The notes under the pieces: generated by a model
The model's database searches: none
Seen by the model: the letters and a program-made list of their open reading frames with translations, nothing else
Told to the model about the DNA's origin: nothing
Position numbers and translations under genes: made by a program
Part shown: positions 1 through 8,024 of the stretch, one piece after another
Layout: each line of letters begins with the position of its first letter
Position numbering within the stretch: position 1 is the stretch's first letter
Source of the DNA: an uncultured Eubacterium sp.
Lineage (GTDB): Bacteria > Bacillota > Clostridia > Peptostreptococcales > Anaerovoracaceae
Assembly (NCBI GenBank): GCA_937966095.1
Contig: CALCKF010000085.1
Coordinates: forward strand, 1-15,612
DNA length: 15,612 bases
Direction: 5' to 3'

Positions 1-1750
1 GGCGCAATATCTCTGCTGGCATATGTTTGAGCTGTCCGCGACATGCAAGATATGTCGTTCCACTTGAACACAGCAGAGATACCGCTATTGATATCAGGGC
101 AAGCTGCCAGTTGAAATAAAACTCTATAGGTGCAAACCCGAACATCATGCCATAAGCTATCCATATCGCATACGGAAAGTATTTTGAGCCTGCAAAAAAT
201 CCCAGAATGCATCCTATGACAGCAGCCGATCCTGAATATATCATATATTTGAACATTATCTTCCCTGAAGTATATCCAAGTGCCCTTAATGCTCCGATTT
301 GAGTCCTCTCCTCATCGATCATCCTTGACATCGTCGTGGAGCATACGAGCGCCGCTATCAGGAAGAAAAAAACAGGAAATATCTTTGCAATGCTGTCGAC
401 TATATCAGCATTGCTCTCAAAAGATCCATATCCTATATTGTCTTCTCTGTCCTGGACATAAATTTCAGGTGTTGCCAGCTCTGTTAATGCCTTTTCGGAT
501 TTATCCAACTCTGTCTCACCATCTGACAGTTTTTTTTCTGCAGAGGCAAAACTGCTGTCAGCCTCTGCCTTGCCGGAGTAATATTCATCATATCCGCGCT
601 CTATCTGTTCCTCCGCTGAAACCAGATCTGCTTGCTCTGCAGCAATCCTTTCAAGACCGCTGTCTATCTGGGTAAGATTACTGTTCAACTGGGTCAGCTG
701 CACTTCTAACGCCTCGACTTCTTCAGGATATTCCTCAGGGTCAAGAACAGCAAGCTGTCCCTCTATCTTTTCTATACCTGATACTGCCTGCTCCCTCTGA
801 TCTCTGAGAGAATTCTTCTGCTCAGCCAGCTGCTGTTTCCCTGACTTCAGCTGACTGCTTTTTTCATCAAGCTGAGCCCTGGCCTCCTCAAGCTTGGCAT
901 ATACATCTGACTTTTCATTTGAAAGAGCAGCTATACCATCATCAAGTTCCTTTCGCCCTTCATCTATTTCCTTACGGGCATCTGAGACTATTTCATCATA
1001 TCTGTTCTCTGCAAGTTCTTCCGCCTTTTCCGTCACCGGGCCTTTTGCTTCCTCAATATTACTGTTGTATTCATCGCTGAAAACAAACCCCTGATTTTTG
1101 AGGATAACGAACATCTCTGTAAAATATTCAGACGTAAAACCTCCTTCGGGAGCATATATGAAAGCTTTGACCTTCCCGTCACCCAGAGAAGTCGTGCCGC
1201 GTTCTGTTTTCATCATATAGTAAGGTGAATTCACCAGGCCTACTATCTCATATTCTCCATATTTCATCGTATCCCTGGTATTTTGATCGTTTTCCTCTGT
1301 CACCTTGAGTTTTCTTCCAATATCCTTTTCGGTAAAGAAGTGGTTGTCCGCAACACATTCGTTATCACTTTCCGGCAGTCTTCCGGCAGTCAGATCCACA
1401 TTGTTTACATCTTCTGTCATCGAGTGGGCACTTATTACTATGGAATTTCCTTCATTGTCCTCGGAAAAAAAATCTGAAGTTACAGAGCCCTCCGCTACAG
1501 ACACTTCATCCATATCAGATAACGCTTTTTCATCATCTTCCGTAAATCCGTAGCTGGATACAATTCTCAGATCATACATTTTATACTGGGAAACATATTC
1601 GTCACAGGTGATCATCATAGACCCCTTTGTATTCTTGACTCCTGCAAAAAAACCTACTCCAAGGGCAATTATTGCAAGTATTGCTATATACCTTCCCATG
1701 CTTCCCAATATGGTCCTTCTTATGTTTTTGGAGTAAATATTCCCTGTCAT
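1..1750 (-). CDS. ABC transporter permease, FtsX/MacB type with central coiled coil (3' end missing)
   Basis: Membrane subunit of an ABC exporter. The 583 N-terminal residues are visible and the reading frame leaves the window at position 1. An N-terminal membrane helix (about residues 19-38) is followed by an extracytoplasmic domain (about 45-235) containing the FtsX-family motif TAGRLPESDNE (residues 121-131). A long charged segment rich in Glu, Lys and Gln (about 240-430) has heptad-like spacing and probably forms an extracytoplasmic coiled coil. An FtsX core follows (about 455-583), with membrane segments and the motif DEERTQIGALRALGY (489-503), which normally contacts the ATPase. Family members with this coiled coil are often around 1,100 residues with a second FtsX domain, so roughly half is probably missing. 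The ATG at 1750 has GGAG about 7 bases upstream. It lies 14 bases after the ATPase stop, so the two are almost certainly co-transcribed. The substrate is unknown; lipid, peptide or drug efflux are all possible. Confidence 0.88.
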   Translation of the reverse strand, partial: MTGNIYSKNIRRTILGSMGRYIAILAIIALGVGFFAGVKNTKGSMMITCDEYVSQYKMYDLRIVSSYGFTEDDEKALSDMDEVSVAEGSVTSDFFSEDNEGNSIVISAHSMTEDVNNVDLTAGRLPESDNECVADNHFFTEKDIGRKLKVTEENDQNTRDTMKYGEYEIVGLVNSPYYMMKTERGTTSLGDGKVKAFIYAPEGGFTSEYFTEMFVILKNQGFVFSDEYNSNIEEAKGPVTEKAEELAENRYDEIVSDARKEIDEGRKELDDGIAALSNEKSDVYAKLEEARAQLDEKSSQLKSGKQQLAEQKNSLRDQREQAVSGIEKIEGQLAVLDPEEYPEEVEALEVQLTQLNSNLTQIDSGLERIAAEQADLVSAEEQIERGYDEYYSGKAEADSSFASAEKKLSDGETELDKSEKALTELATPEIYVQDREDNIGYGSFESNADIVDSIAKIFPVFFFLIAALVCSTTMSRMIDEERTQIGALRALGYTSGKIMFKYMIYSGSAAVIGCILGFFAGSKYFPYAIWIAYGMMFGFAPIEFYFNWQLALISIAVSLLCSSGTTYLACRGQLKHMPAEILR

Positions 1751-1764
1751 TTTTTTCTCCGTAT

Positions 1765-2466
1765 CTACCACTCTATATCTTCGATAGGGATAACATTGTC
1801 ATTTATCTTCACAGATGCTATCGTTCCGTTCTTTATTTTTACTATCCTGTCCGCCATTGCAGTCAGGGCAGAGTTATGGGTTATTATTACTATCGTCATT
1901 CCGCTTGATTTGCATGTATCCTGCAGTAATTTCAATATTGATTTTCCCGTCTCATAATCAAGTGCTCCTGTAGGTTCATCACACAGCAGCAGTTTGGGAT
2001 TTTTTGCAAGTGCTCTTGCTATTGCCACTCTCTGCTGCTCGCCTCCTGAAAGCTGTGCAGGAAAATTGTTCATCCTGTTTTCCAGTCCCACGTTTTTCAT
2101 CATCTGTACACTGTCCAAAGGATTTTTAGACAGCTGCGAAGCTATCTCCGCGTTTTCCAGCGCCGTCAGGTTCGGAATAAGATTATAGAACTGAAATACG
2201 AATCCTATATCAAATCTCCGATAAGTTGCCATCTGCTTCATATTAAAGGATGATATGTCTTTTCCATCCAGTATGACCTTGCCTTCCGTCAGAGTATCCA
2301 TACCTCCCAGTATATTAAGAAGCGTAGTCTTTCCTGCCCCTGACTGTCCGACTACCACACATATCTCGCCTTTTTCTATTCCGAAGCTGACTCCTTTCAG
2401 AGCCTGTACTTCAACGTCGCCCGTTTTATAGATCTTACCAACGTTTTCAAATATTACAAAAGACAT
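1765..2466 (-). CDS. ABC transporter ATP-binding protein, MacB/LolD family
   Basis: Cytoplasmic ATPase that powers the FtsX-type permease encoded immediately downstream. The 233 residues are a normal length for the family, and all nucleotide-binding motifs are intact: Walker A GQSGAGKTT (40-48, Lys46), Q-loop Gln92, ABC signature LSGGEQQR (139-146), Walker B ending in Asp163-Glu164, and H-loop His197. The sequence EPTGALD after Walker B is typical of the MacB/LolD group of exporters, which act mechanically on substrates rather than by classical alternating access. No better in-frame start exists upstream, because the frame is open back to TAA codons near 2520 without an ATG, GTG or TTG. The ATG at 2466 has GAGAGG directly abutting it, too close to act as a normal ribosome binding site. 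Translation may therefore depend on an overlapping short upstream ORF. The stop codon at 1765 lies 14 bases before the permease start. Confidence 0.93.
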   Translation of the reverse strand: MSFVIFENVGKIYKTGDVEVQALKGVSFGIEKGEICVVVGQSGAGKTTLLNILGGMDTLTEGKVILDGKDISSFNMKQMATYRRFDIGFVFQFYNLIPNLTALENAEIASQLSKNPLDSVQMMKNVGLENRMNNFPAQLSGGEQQRVAIARALAKNPKLLLCDEPTGALDYETGKSILKLLQDTCKSSGMTIVIITHNSALTAMADRIVKIKNGTIASVKINDNVIPIEDIEW

Positions 2467-2501
2467 CCTCTCATCAACACGGCTACGGATATTACAGCCA
2501 T
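2454..2501 (-). CDS. Possible 15-codon leader ORF coupled to the ABC ATPase
   Basis: A short ORF encodes MAVISVAVLMRGCLL. It begins at the ATG at 2501 and is preceded by AAAGGAG (2505-2511), a good Shine-Dalgarno sequence with slightly short spacing (3 bases). Its TAA stop lies 13 bases inside the ATPase gene in another frame, so ribosomes ending here would be positioned next to the ATPase ATG. The ATPase has no well-spaced binding site of its own. I infer a role in translational coupling; the peptide may have no function of its own. Nothing beyond the ribosome binding site and the overlap supports expression. Confidence 0.35.
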   Translation of the reverse strand: MAVISVAVLMRGCLL

Positions 2502-2525
2502 GATCTCCTTTCGATTATTATTTAT

Positions 2526-2554
2526 ATTTTACTCTTATATTCTTATTATGACAA
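2526..2554 (-). promoter_or_regulatory. Sigma-A-type promoter of the ABC exporter operon
   Basis: On the minus strand, a -35 TTGTCA (2549-2554) is separated by exactly 17 bases from a -10 TAAAAT (2526-2531). Each is 5 of 6 to consensus. Transcription would start near 2519, just upstream of the Shine-Dalgarno sequence at 2505-2511. A small dyad, ATGTC-N8-GACAT (2568-2585), sits just upstream of the -35 and could be a regulator site, but it is short. Confidence 0.6.
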
Positions 2555-2644
2555 CTGAAAAACTTCAATGTCAGAAAACCGACATCTATAATTCACATTA
2601 TAATTACATATAGCAAAAACTGAAATGAATAGCTGATAGGCATA

Positions 2645-2697
2645 ATAAAAAGCAAAGGCCGTCAGATCGTAAAACATATCACGATCTGACGGCCTTT
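2645..2697 (-). terminator. Rho-independent terminator of the redox operon
   Basis: There is a perfect 17-bp inverted repeat: AAAGGCCGTCAGATCGT (2654-2670) pairs with its complement at 2681-2697 across a 10-base loop. On the minus strand the stem is followed by GCTTTTTATT, an adequate U-tract. It lies about 45 bases after the stop of the 1169-residue fusion gene and before the ABC operon promoter. The plus strand also has a T-rich tail (CTTTCTTTTC), so it could work in both directions. Confidence 0.93.
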
Positions 2698-2740
2698 CTT
2701 TTCTTAAAATACTATTTACTTTTTCAGCTGTCTCTATATT

Positions 2741-5700
2741 TTATGCTGTCGGATTTGCAGGTTCAGGCAGTCTTTCCATTATTACATTCATAAGACTGTC
2801 GGTGCATTTTATAGGATCTGCAAACTTACCGTCACCCACTGCTGCAAGCATGGCATTTTCTATAGGTTCCAGCACTCCTCCGAGTATCTCGTCAATCTGT
2901 GCATATTTATATGCAGGCACAGTATCATTCATTTCTTCGGAAATATCCTGCGTATCCTCCCACAGATAATCCACTTCAAATACATGCGCTATTTCTGCAG
3001 CGACTTCCCAGTTGCTGAGAGCCACATTCTCATCTATGGCCGCCTGTACCAGCTGAAGTCTGCGTTCTGTATTTGTGAATGTTCCATCTGTTGATGCAAA
3101 ACCCGTACCCGGTATAACTACATCAGCCTTAGATGCCAAAGCTGTCATATGTGTATCACACACTGCAAGAAATTCCAGTTTATCCGTATCTATCTCCGCT
3201 TCTTCACCAAAGACCATAAGTGCCTTCAGGCCTTCAAGTTCTTCAGCACCTGCCGTTATGCCCATATCGACAAGACCCTGTGAATTATTTTTAGGCTTGA
3301 CTTGAAGTATGCCGTCCCTAGGGCTTCCTATATGACCGCTTATCATGGCAATATCAGCAAGGAGCGTCGCCGCATCAGAAGTGATCATATTCTGAGTAAA
3401 TACAATCATCGCTTTTTTTGCACTCATATACATTTCAGCCACTCTTTTAGCTTCATCGCTTACTTCAGCATCGCTGATGCTTTCGGCAAATTCTTCATAT
3501 CCTCTCAAGCTCTCGCCCTTGCCGCTGTCTATTATGGCTTTAGCTACAGACTTAAGGAAATCCAGATTGTTTTCAGTGTATATTTTCTCAGAGAAAGCTC
3601 CGGCGGACTGCTCGTAGCCCTCAGGATTTATCAGTATAACTTTAGCCCCTCTTTCAGCTGCCTGTTTCATCTTCAGCTGTATAACAGGATTTGCCTTCAC
3701 ATCGAATCCTGCTGCCAGTATCAGTTCAGTTGAAAGAAGTTCATCTATGGTATTAGGCGATGCGTCATATCCTGTCACCTTAGCTATACCGCTCTTTCTG
3801 CTGTTCATACAGAATATAGTGGCTCCCATAGCTTCAGCCATTTTCTTTATCGCATACGCTTCCTCGTTTGTATATCTGTCTGAAACTGCAACGCCTACGG
3901 CTTCCTTTCCATATCTTGCTGCAACAGACTGACACTTCTTAGCTATCATCACAAGAGCTTCATGGTAATCAGTCTCTCGGAATCCGGATCCATCCTTGAT
4001 AAGCGGTTCTTCCAATTTATCTTCCAGCATGGAACAGTCAAACCCCCATTTTCCCTTTCCGCATGCCAGACCTGCATTTACAGTTCCGTTCTTATCAGGG
4101 TTTGCCTTGATCAGCATATCACCATATGTTTCCAGCTTGAAGCTGCATCCGACCGAACAGTAGGCACATGTAGTATCGGTCACCAAGGTGTCTACCGGAG
4201 TTTCCTTTATCATAGTGGTTCTTTCCTGAAGTGCACCTGTAGGACATACGCTTACACATTGTCCGCATGATATGCAACCCGATTCTACAAGCGGTTTTTC
4301 AAGATTAGGTTTCACTACAGTATCAAATCCCCTGTGGACAAGCCCGAGAGCTCCTACACCCATGACTTCATCACACACTCTTACACAGAGTCCGCACAAT
4401 ATACACTTGTTAGGATCTCTGACAATAAACGGATGATCATCCTCATATTCTATAGTGTTCTTATCTCCTGCGAATCTGTCAGGATGAACATCATACTGAT
4501 GCGCGAGATCTATCAGTTTGCATTCAAAGTAATCGTGACAACCGCATTCAAGACATCTTGATGCCTCCGCTTCAGCTTCTTCCGGAGTATATCCGTCAGG
4601 TATTACTTCACTGAAATTGTCCCTTCTCTCCTCAGGTGAAAGCTGCGGCATCTCAGGTCTGCACATCTTCTCCCTGTCTTCAAATGTTTTTTCTGTTATA
4701 TCATCTCTTTCAACAAAATAAGGTTTTTCATATCTTATTGTTTCACCGTCAAGATATGCATCTATGATATCCGATACCTTCCTTGCATCGGCGATCGCTT
4801 CCACTGCTATTGAAATCTTGTCATTTCCGCAGTCTCCTCCCGCAAACACTCCGGGAATACTTGTCATGAAAGTTTCTTTATCATACGCAATAGCATTTTT
4901 TCTCGTTTTATCACAGTCAAACACTTCGGCATCCACTGCCTGACCTATTGCCAATATCATATTATCTATCGCTATCGTCTCGGTCTTTCCTTCAACCGGC
5001 ACCGGCCTTCTTCTTCCTGATTCATCAGGTTCTCCAAGCTCCATTATCTGAAGTACGACTTCTTTGGCATGACCGTTTTCATCTTTGATGACTTCTATAG
5101 GATTGGTAAGGTTCTTGAATATAACGCCTTCCTCTTCTGCCTCCTCGATCTCGACCATGTCGGCCGGCATCTCATCCTTCGTCCTTCTGTATATATTATA
5201 TACTTCCTTGGCTCCAAGGCGTACGGCAGTCCTGCAGGCGTCCATAGCTGTATTTCCGCCTCCTACTATAGCGACCTTGTCTCCCAGCTCTATCTCTTCA
5301 TTTCTCACTACTCTTCTAAGGAAATCTATGCCGCCGATCACTCCTTCGGCATCTTCGCCTTTGCATCCTACACCGGTAGATATCCAGGCCCCTATTCCCA
5401 GCAGTACTGCGTCGAAGTCTTCTCTTACAGTTTCAAACGGTATATCAGTACCGATCTTCGTATCGGTTATTATCTCTACACCCATTTTTTCTATTGTAAG
5501 TATCTCTTCATCCAGAACTTCTTTAGGAAGTCTGTATTCAGGGATTCCATATCGCAGCATGCCTCCTGCCTTGGGCATTGCCTCGAAAACAGTGACTCCG
5601 TGGCCTTTCTGACGAAGGAAATATGCTGCGGAAAGCCCCATAGGCCCGCCGCCTATCACCGCTACCCTTTTTCCTGTATCAGGATCACATTCAGGTATGA

Positions 5701-6250
5701 ATATATCATCACTCATGAGATCCTGATCCGCTGCAAATCTTTTCAGCCACTGGATGGATACAGGCTCATCGATAAGTCCTCTTCGGCATTCTGTCTCACA
5801 AGGATGAGGACAAACTCTCCCCAGTGATGCAGGAAGGGGGATCTTATCCTTGACAAGCTCCAGTGCCGCTTCATATTCACCGTTGGCTATAAGACCCACA
5901 TAACCCTGACAGTCTGTCTGAGCAGGACATGCCAGCACGCACGGAGGTCTGCAGTCACCCACATGATTTGAAAGAAGAAGCTCCAGATTTGTCTTTCTGG
6001 ATTCTATAACTCTGGTTGTATCGGTCCTGATCACCATTCCCGGCGCTATCTCCGTCGCACATGCCTTACAAAGCTTGGGATTGCCCTCCACCTCGCATAC
6101 ACATATGCCGCATGATCCATATATCTTGGTTCTTTCATCGTAGCAGAGAGTTGGAATGAAAATATCATTTTCTCTGGCAACTTCAAGAATAGTCTGGCCC
6201 GGAAGACCCGTAACTTCTTTGCCGTTTATATTAAGTCTGAATCTGTTCAT
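2741..6250 (-). CDS. Multidomain Fe-S flavoprotein: NuoG-like + NfnB/GltD-like + degenerate formate-dehydrogenase-like fusion (StnA-like)
   Basis: Large subunit (1169 residues) of a predicted soluble electron-transfer complex. Domains in order: a plant-type [2Fe-2S] domain (Cys36, 47, 50, 64). A GltD/NfnB Fe-S domain follows (His96; Cys100, 104, 108, 114; Cys147, 151, 155). The FAD/NADPH domain has a first Rossmann motif VIGGGPMG (198-205), a second VGGGNTAMD (329-337) and IYRRTKDEMPA (353-363); the paired arginines fit NADPH rather than NADH. A small Cys cluster comes next (566, 569, 571, 577), then two [4Fe-4S] ferredoxin motifs (616/619/622/626 and 659/662/665/669). A molybdopterin-oxidoreductase Fe-S motif (Cys695, 698, 702, 730) is followed by a formate-dehydrogenase-like domain to the end. 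Where FDH has its Sec or Cys, near residues 814-822, the sequence reads CMNSRKSGI. The C-terminal pterin-binding domain is absent and no in-frame TGA occurs, so formate chemistry is unlikely. AGGAGG stands 7 bases before the ATG. Last gene of the nuoE-nuoF-fusion operon. Best guess is an Stn-type NADH/NADPH/ferredoxin transhydrogenase subunit; the domain calls are firm, the reaction is inferred. Confidence 0.85.
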   Translation of the reverse strand: MNRFRLNINGKEVTGLPGQTILEVARENDIFIPTLCYDERTKIYGSCGICVCEVEGNPKLCKACATEIAPGMVIRTDTTRVIESRKTNLELLLSNHVGDCRPPCVLACPAQTDCQGYVGLIANGEYEAALELVKDKIPLPASLGRVCPHPCETECRRGLIDEPVSIQWLKRFAADQDLMSDDIFIPECDPDTGKRVAVIGGGPMGLSAAYFLRQKGHGVTVFEAMPKAGGMLRYGIPEYRLPKEVLDEEILTIEKMGVEIITDTKIGTDIPFETVREDFDAVLLGIGAWISTGVGCKGEDAEGVIGGIDFLRRVVRNEEIELGDKVAIVGGGNTAMDACRTAVRLGAKEVYNIYRRTKDEMPADMVEIEEAEEEGVIFKNLTNPIEVIKDENGHAKEVVLQIMELGEPDESGRRRPVPVEGKTETIAIDNMILAIGQAVDAEVFDCDKTRKNAIAYDKETFMTSIPGVFAGGDCGNDKISIAVEAIADARKVSDIIDAYLDGETIRYEKPYFVERDDITEKTFEDREKMCRPEMPQLSPEERRDNFSEVIPDGYTPEEAEAEASRCLECGCHDYFECKLIDLAHQYDVHPDRFAGDKNTIEYEDDHPFIVRDPNKCILCGLCVRVCDEVMGVGALGLVHRGFDTVVKPNLEKPLVESGCISCGQCVSVCPTGALQERTTMIKETPVDTLVTDTTCAYCSVGCSFKLETYGDMLIKANPDKNGTVNAGLACGKGKWGFDCSMLEDKLEEPLIKDGSGFRETDYHEALVMIAKKCQSVAARYGKEAVGVAVSDRYTNEEAYAIKKMAEAMGATIFCMNSRKSGIAKVTGYDASPNTIDELLSTELILAAGFDVKANPVIQLKMKQAAERGAKVILINPEGYEQSAGAFSEKIYTENNLDFLKSVAKAIIDSGKGESLRGYEEFAESISDAEVSDEAKRVAEMYMSAKKAMIVFTQNMITSDAATLLADIAMISGHIGSPRDGILQVKPKNNSQGLVDMGITAGAEELEGLKALMVFGEEAEIDTDKLEFLAVCDTHMTALASKADVVIPGTGFASTDGTFTNTERRLQLVQAAIDENVALSNWEVAAEIAHVFEVDYLWEDTQDISEEMNDTVPAYKYAQIDEILGGVLEPIENAMLAAVGDGKFADPIKCTDSLMNVIMERLPEPANPTA

Positions 6251-6266
6251 CTTTATTCCTCCTCTC

Positions 6267-8012
6267 TTATTTCTTTTCTATAGCTCCGAATTTGCATGTC
6301 TCAAGGCATTTGCCGCATTTTATACATTTTTCCGTATCTATCACATGCTTTTCCTTTACTTTCCCCGAAATAGCATCCACAGGGCAGTTTTTGGCACATA
6401 AAGTACATCCTTTGCATGCATCAGTTATACTGTACGTTATGAGCGCTTTGCATGAGCCCGCTGTGCATTTCTTATTATAAATATGATCCTCGTACTCATT
6501 TCTGAAATACTTCAGAGTCGTAAGAACCGGATTCGGGGCGGTCTGTCCGAGACCGCACATGGATCCGTCCTTTATTTTCACTGCCAGTTCCTCCAGCAGT
6601 TCTATATCTCCGTCTTTTCCGTTTCCTTCCGTTATCCTCTCCAGTATCTCAAGCATCCTCTTAGTCCCTATACGGCAGTAATTACACTTTCCGCAGGACT
6701 CATCCCTGGTAAAGTTGAGAAAATACCTCGCCATATCCACCATGCATGTATCTTCGTCCATTACGATCATACCGCCTGATCCTACTATGGCGCCTGTTTT
6801 ATTGATATCTTCATATGTTACAGGAGTATCTATAAGATCGGCAGGTATACATCCCCCGGAAGGTCCGCCCATCTGGACCGCTTTGAATTTCCTGTCGTTC
6901 TTTATTCCTCCGCCGATACCGAATATCACATCTCTCAGAGTGAGACCCATCGGTACTTCTACAAGTCCGCCTTTCTTTATCTTGCCGGCAAGAGCAAATA
7001 CTTTTGTTCCTTTGCTCTTTTCAGTGCCCATTGATCCGAAAGCCGCCCCACCGTTATATATGATCCAAGGCACGTTTGCAAGAGTCTCTACATTATTTAT
7101 ATCTGTAGGCTTCTGCCAAAATCCTTTTTCTGCAGGGAATGGAGGCTTAAGTCTAGGCATTCCTCTCTCCCCTTCCAGTGATGCGATAAGTGCTGTCTCC
7201 TCACCGCATACAAAGGCACCGGCGCCGGCCTTTATATAAATATCAAAGTCGAAGCCGCTGTCAAATATATTTTTCCCTAAAAATCCTTTTTCCCTGGCCT
7301 GTTCCATAGCGATTTCAAGCCGCTTTATTGCAAGCGGATACTCGGCACGGCAGTATATCACTCCCTGAGTGGCTCCCATGGCATATCCGCCTATTATCAT
7401 ACCTTCTATAAGTGAATGCGGATCTCCCTCCAGTACCGATCTGTCCATGAAAGCACCGGGGTCTCCTTCATCGGCATTACATACGAGATATTTCTCATCT
7501 CCCGGATTCTGTTTTGCAGCATTCCATTTGAACCATGTCGGAAATCCGGCGCCTCCTCGTCCCCTAAGTCCTGAAATCTTTATTTCTTCTATTACTTCTT
7601 CCGGCTTCATTTTAAGAGCTTTTTCTATTGCTTTATAACCGTCAGCTGCAATATATTCTTCTATATTTTCCGGATTTATAACGCCGCAGTTTCTCAGCAC
7701 AACTCTCTTCTGCTTTTCTACAAACTGCTTATCCTCATCAGAAATGGCATCATCTTGCACTTTTCTGTGATTTGCCAGGTGCTCCTCAACTATCCTCTCC
7801 ACCTTTTCAGGCTGCACCTTCACATATCTGGTCAGTTCTCCGCTGTCTTCATAGATATCTACTATAGGCTCAAGATAGCATGTGCCTACACATCCTGTTA
7901 TATCAACCTTTATATCCAGATTCCTATCAGCAATCTGTTTTTCAAATTCGGCAGCGGTCTTTTTGGCACCAGTGGCAACACCGCAGCTTCCCTGTCCTAT
8001 TACTACCTTCAT
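6267..8012 (-). CDS. nuoF: NuoF/HydB-like NADH-binding flavoprotein subunit
   Basis: Predicted NADH-oxidising subunit with FMN, working with the NuoE-like and fusion subunits in the cytoplasm. Numbering from the ATG at 8012 (581 residues): a thioredoxin-like N-terminal domain has Cys10, 41 and 45. The NuoF core has the nucleotide/FMN motif GRGGAGFP (151-158), NADEGDPGA (179-187) and GAGAFVCGEETAL (263-275). The [4Fe-4S] site is Cys440, 443, 446 and 486. A CTAGSC motif (516-521) and two C-terminal [4Fe-4S] motifs (533/536/539/543 and 563/566/569/573) follow. Complex I NuoF lacks the terminal ferredoxin domain, so this is the HydB/soluble-hydrogenase/Stn kind. A GTG at 8021 is an alternative start, but AGGAGG (8021-8026) overlaps it and stands 8 bases before the ATG at 8012, which decides the start. 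That AGGAGG also overlaps the nuoE stop, suggesting translational coupling. The symbol reflects family membership, not a role in complex I. Confidence 0.93.
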   Translation of the reverse strand: MKVVIGQGSCGVATGAKKTAAEFEKQIADRNLDIKVDITGCVGTCYLEPIVDIYEDSGELTRYVKVQPEKVERIVEEHLANHRKVQDDAISDEDKQFVEKQKRVVLRNCGVINPENIEEYIAADGYKAIEKALKMKPEEVIEEIKISGLRGRGGAGFPTWFKWNAAKQNPGDEKYLVCNADEGDPGAFMDRSVLEGDPHSLIEGMIIGGYAMGATQGVIYCRAEYPLAIKRLEIAMEQAREKGFLGKNIFDSGFDFDIYIKAGAGAFVCGEETALIASLEGERGMPRLKPPFPAEKGFWQKPTDINNVETLANVPWIIYNGGAAFGSMGTEKSKGTKVFALAGKIKKGGLVEVPMGLTLRDVIFGIGGGIKNDRKFKAVQMGGPSGGCIPADLIDTPVTYEDINKTGAIVGSGGMIVMDEDTCMVDMARYFLNFTRDESCGKCNYCRIGTKRMLEILERITEGNGKDGDIELLEELAVKIKDGSMCGLGQTAPNPVLTTLKYFRNEYEDHIYNKKCTAGSCKALITYSITDACKGCTLCAKNCPVDAISGKVKEKHVIDTEKCIKCGKCLETCKFGAIEKK

Positions 8013-8024
8013 ACCAGTCACCTC

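Noticed and set aside
1370..1391. Tandem 11-bp repeat TTCCGGCAGTC inside the permease gene
   Set aside because: The length is not a multiple of three, but the encoded TAGRLPESDNE is the normal conserved FtsX-family motif, so this is chance codon use rather than a recent duplication.
3730..3880. Possible selenocysteine in the formate-dehydrogenase-like domain
   Set aside because: The frame is continuous with no in-frame TGA, and no SECIS-like element is needed to explain it.
5069..5827. A 252-codon open frame on the plus strand
   Set aside because: It lies entirely antisense to the FAD/NADPH part of the fusion gene, and its translation has no domain logic and an odd Tyr/Ser/Phe-rich composition. 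It is a shadow of the coding strand.
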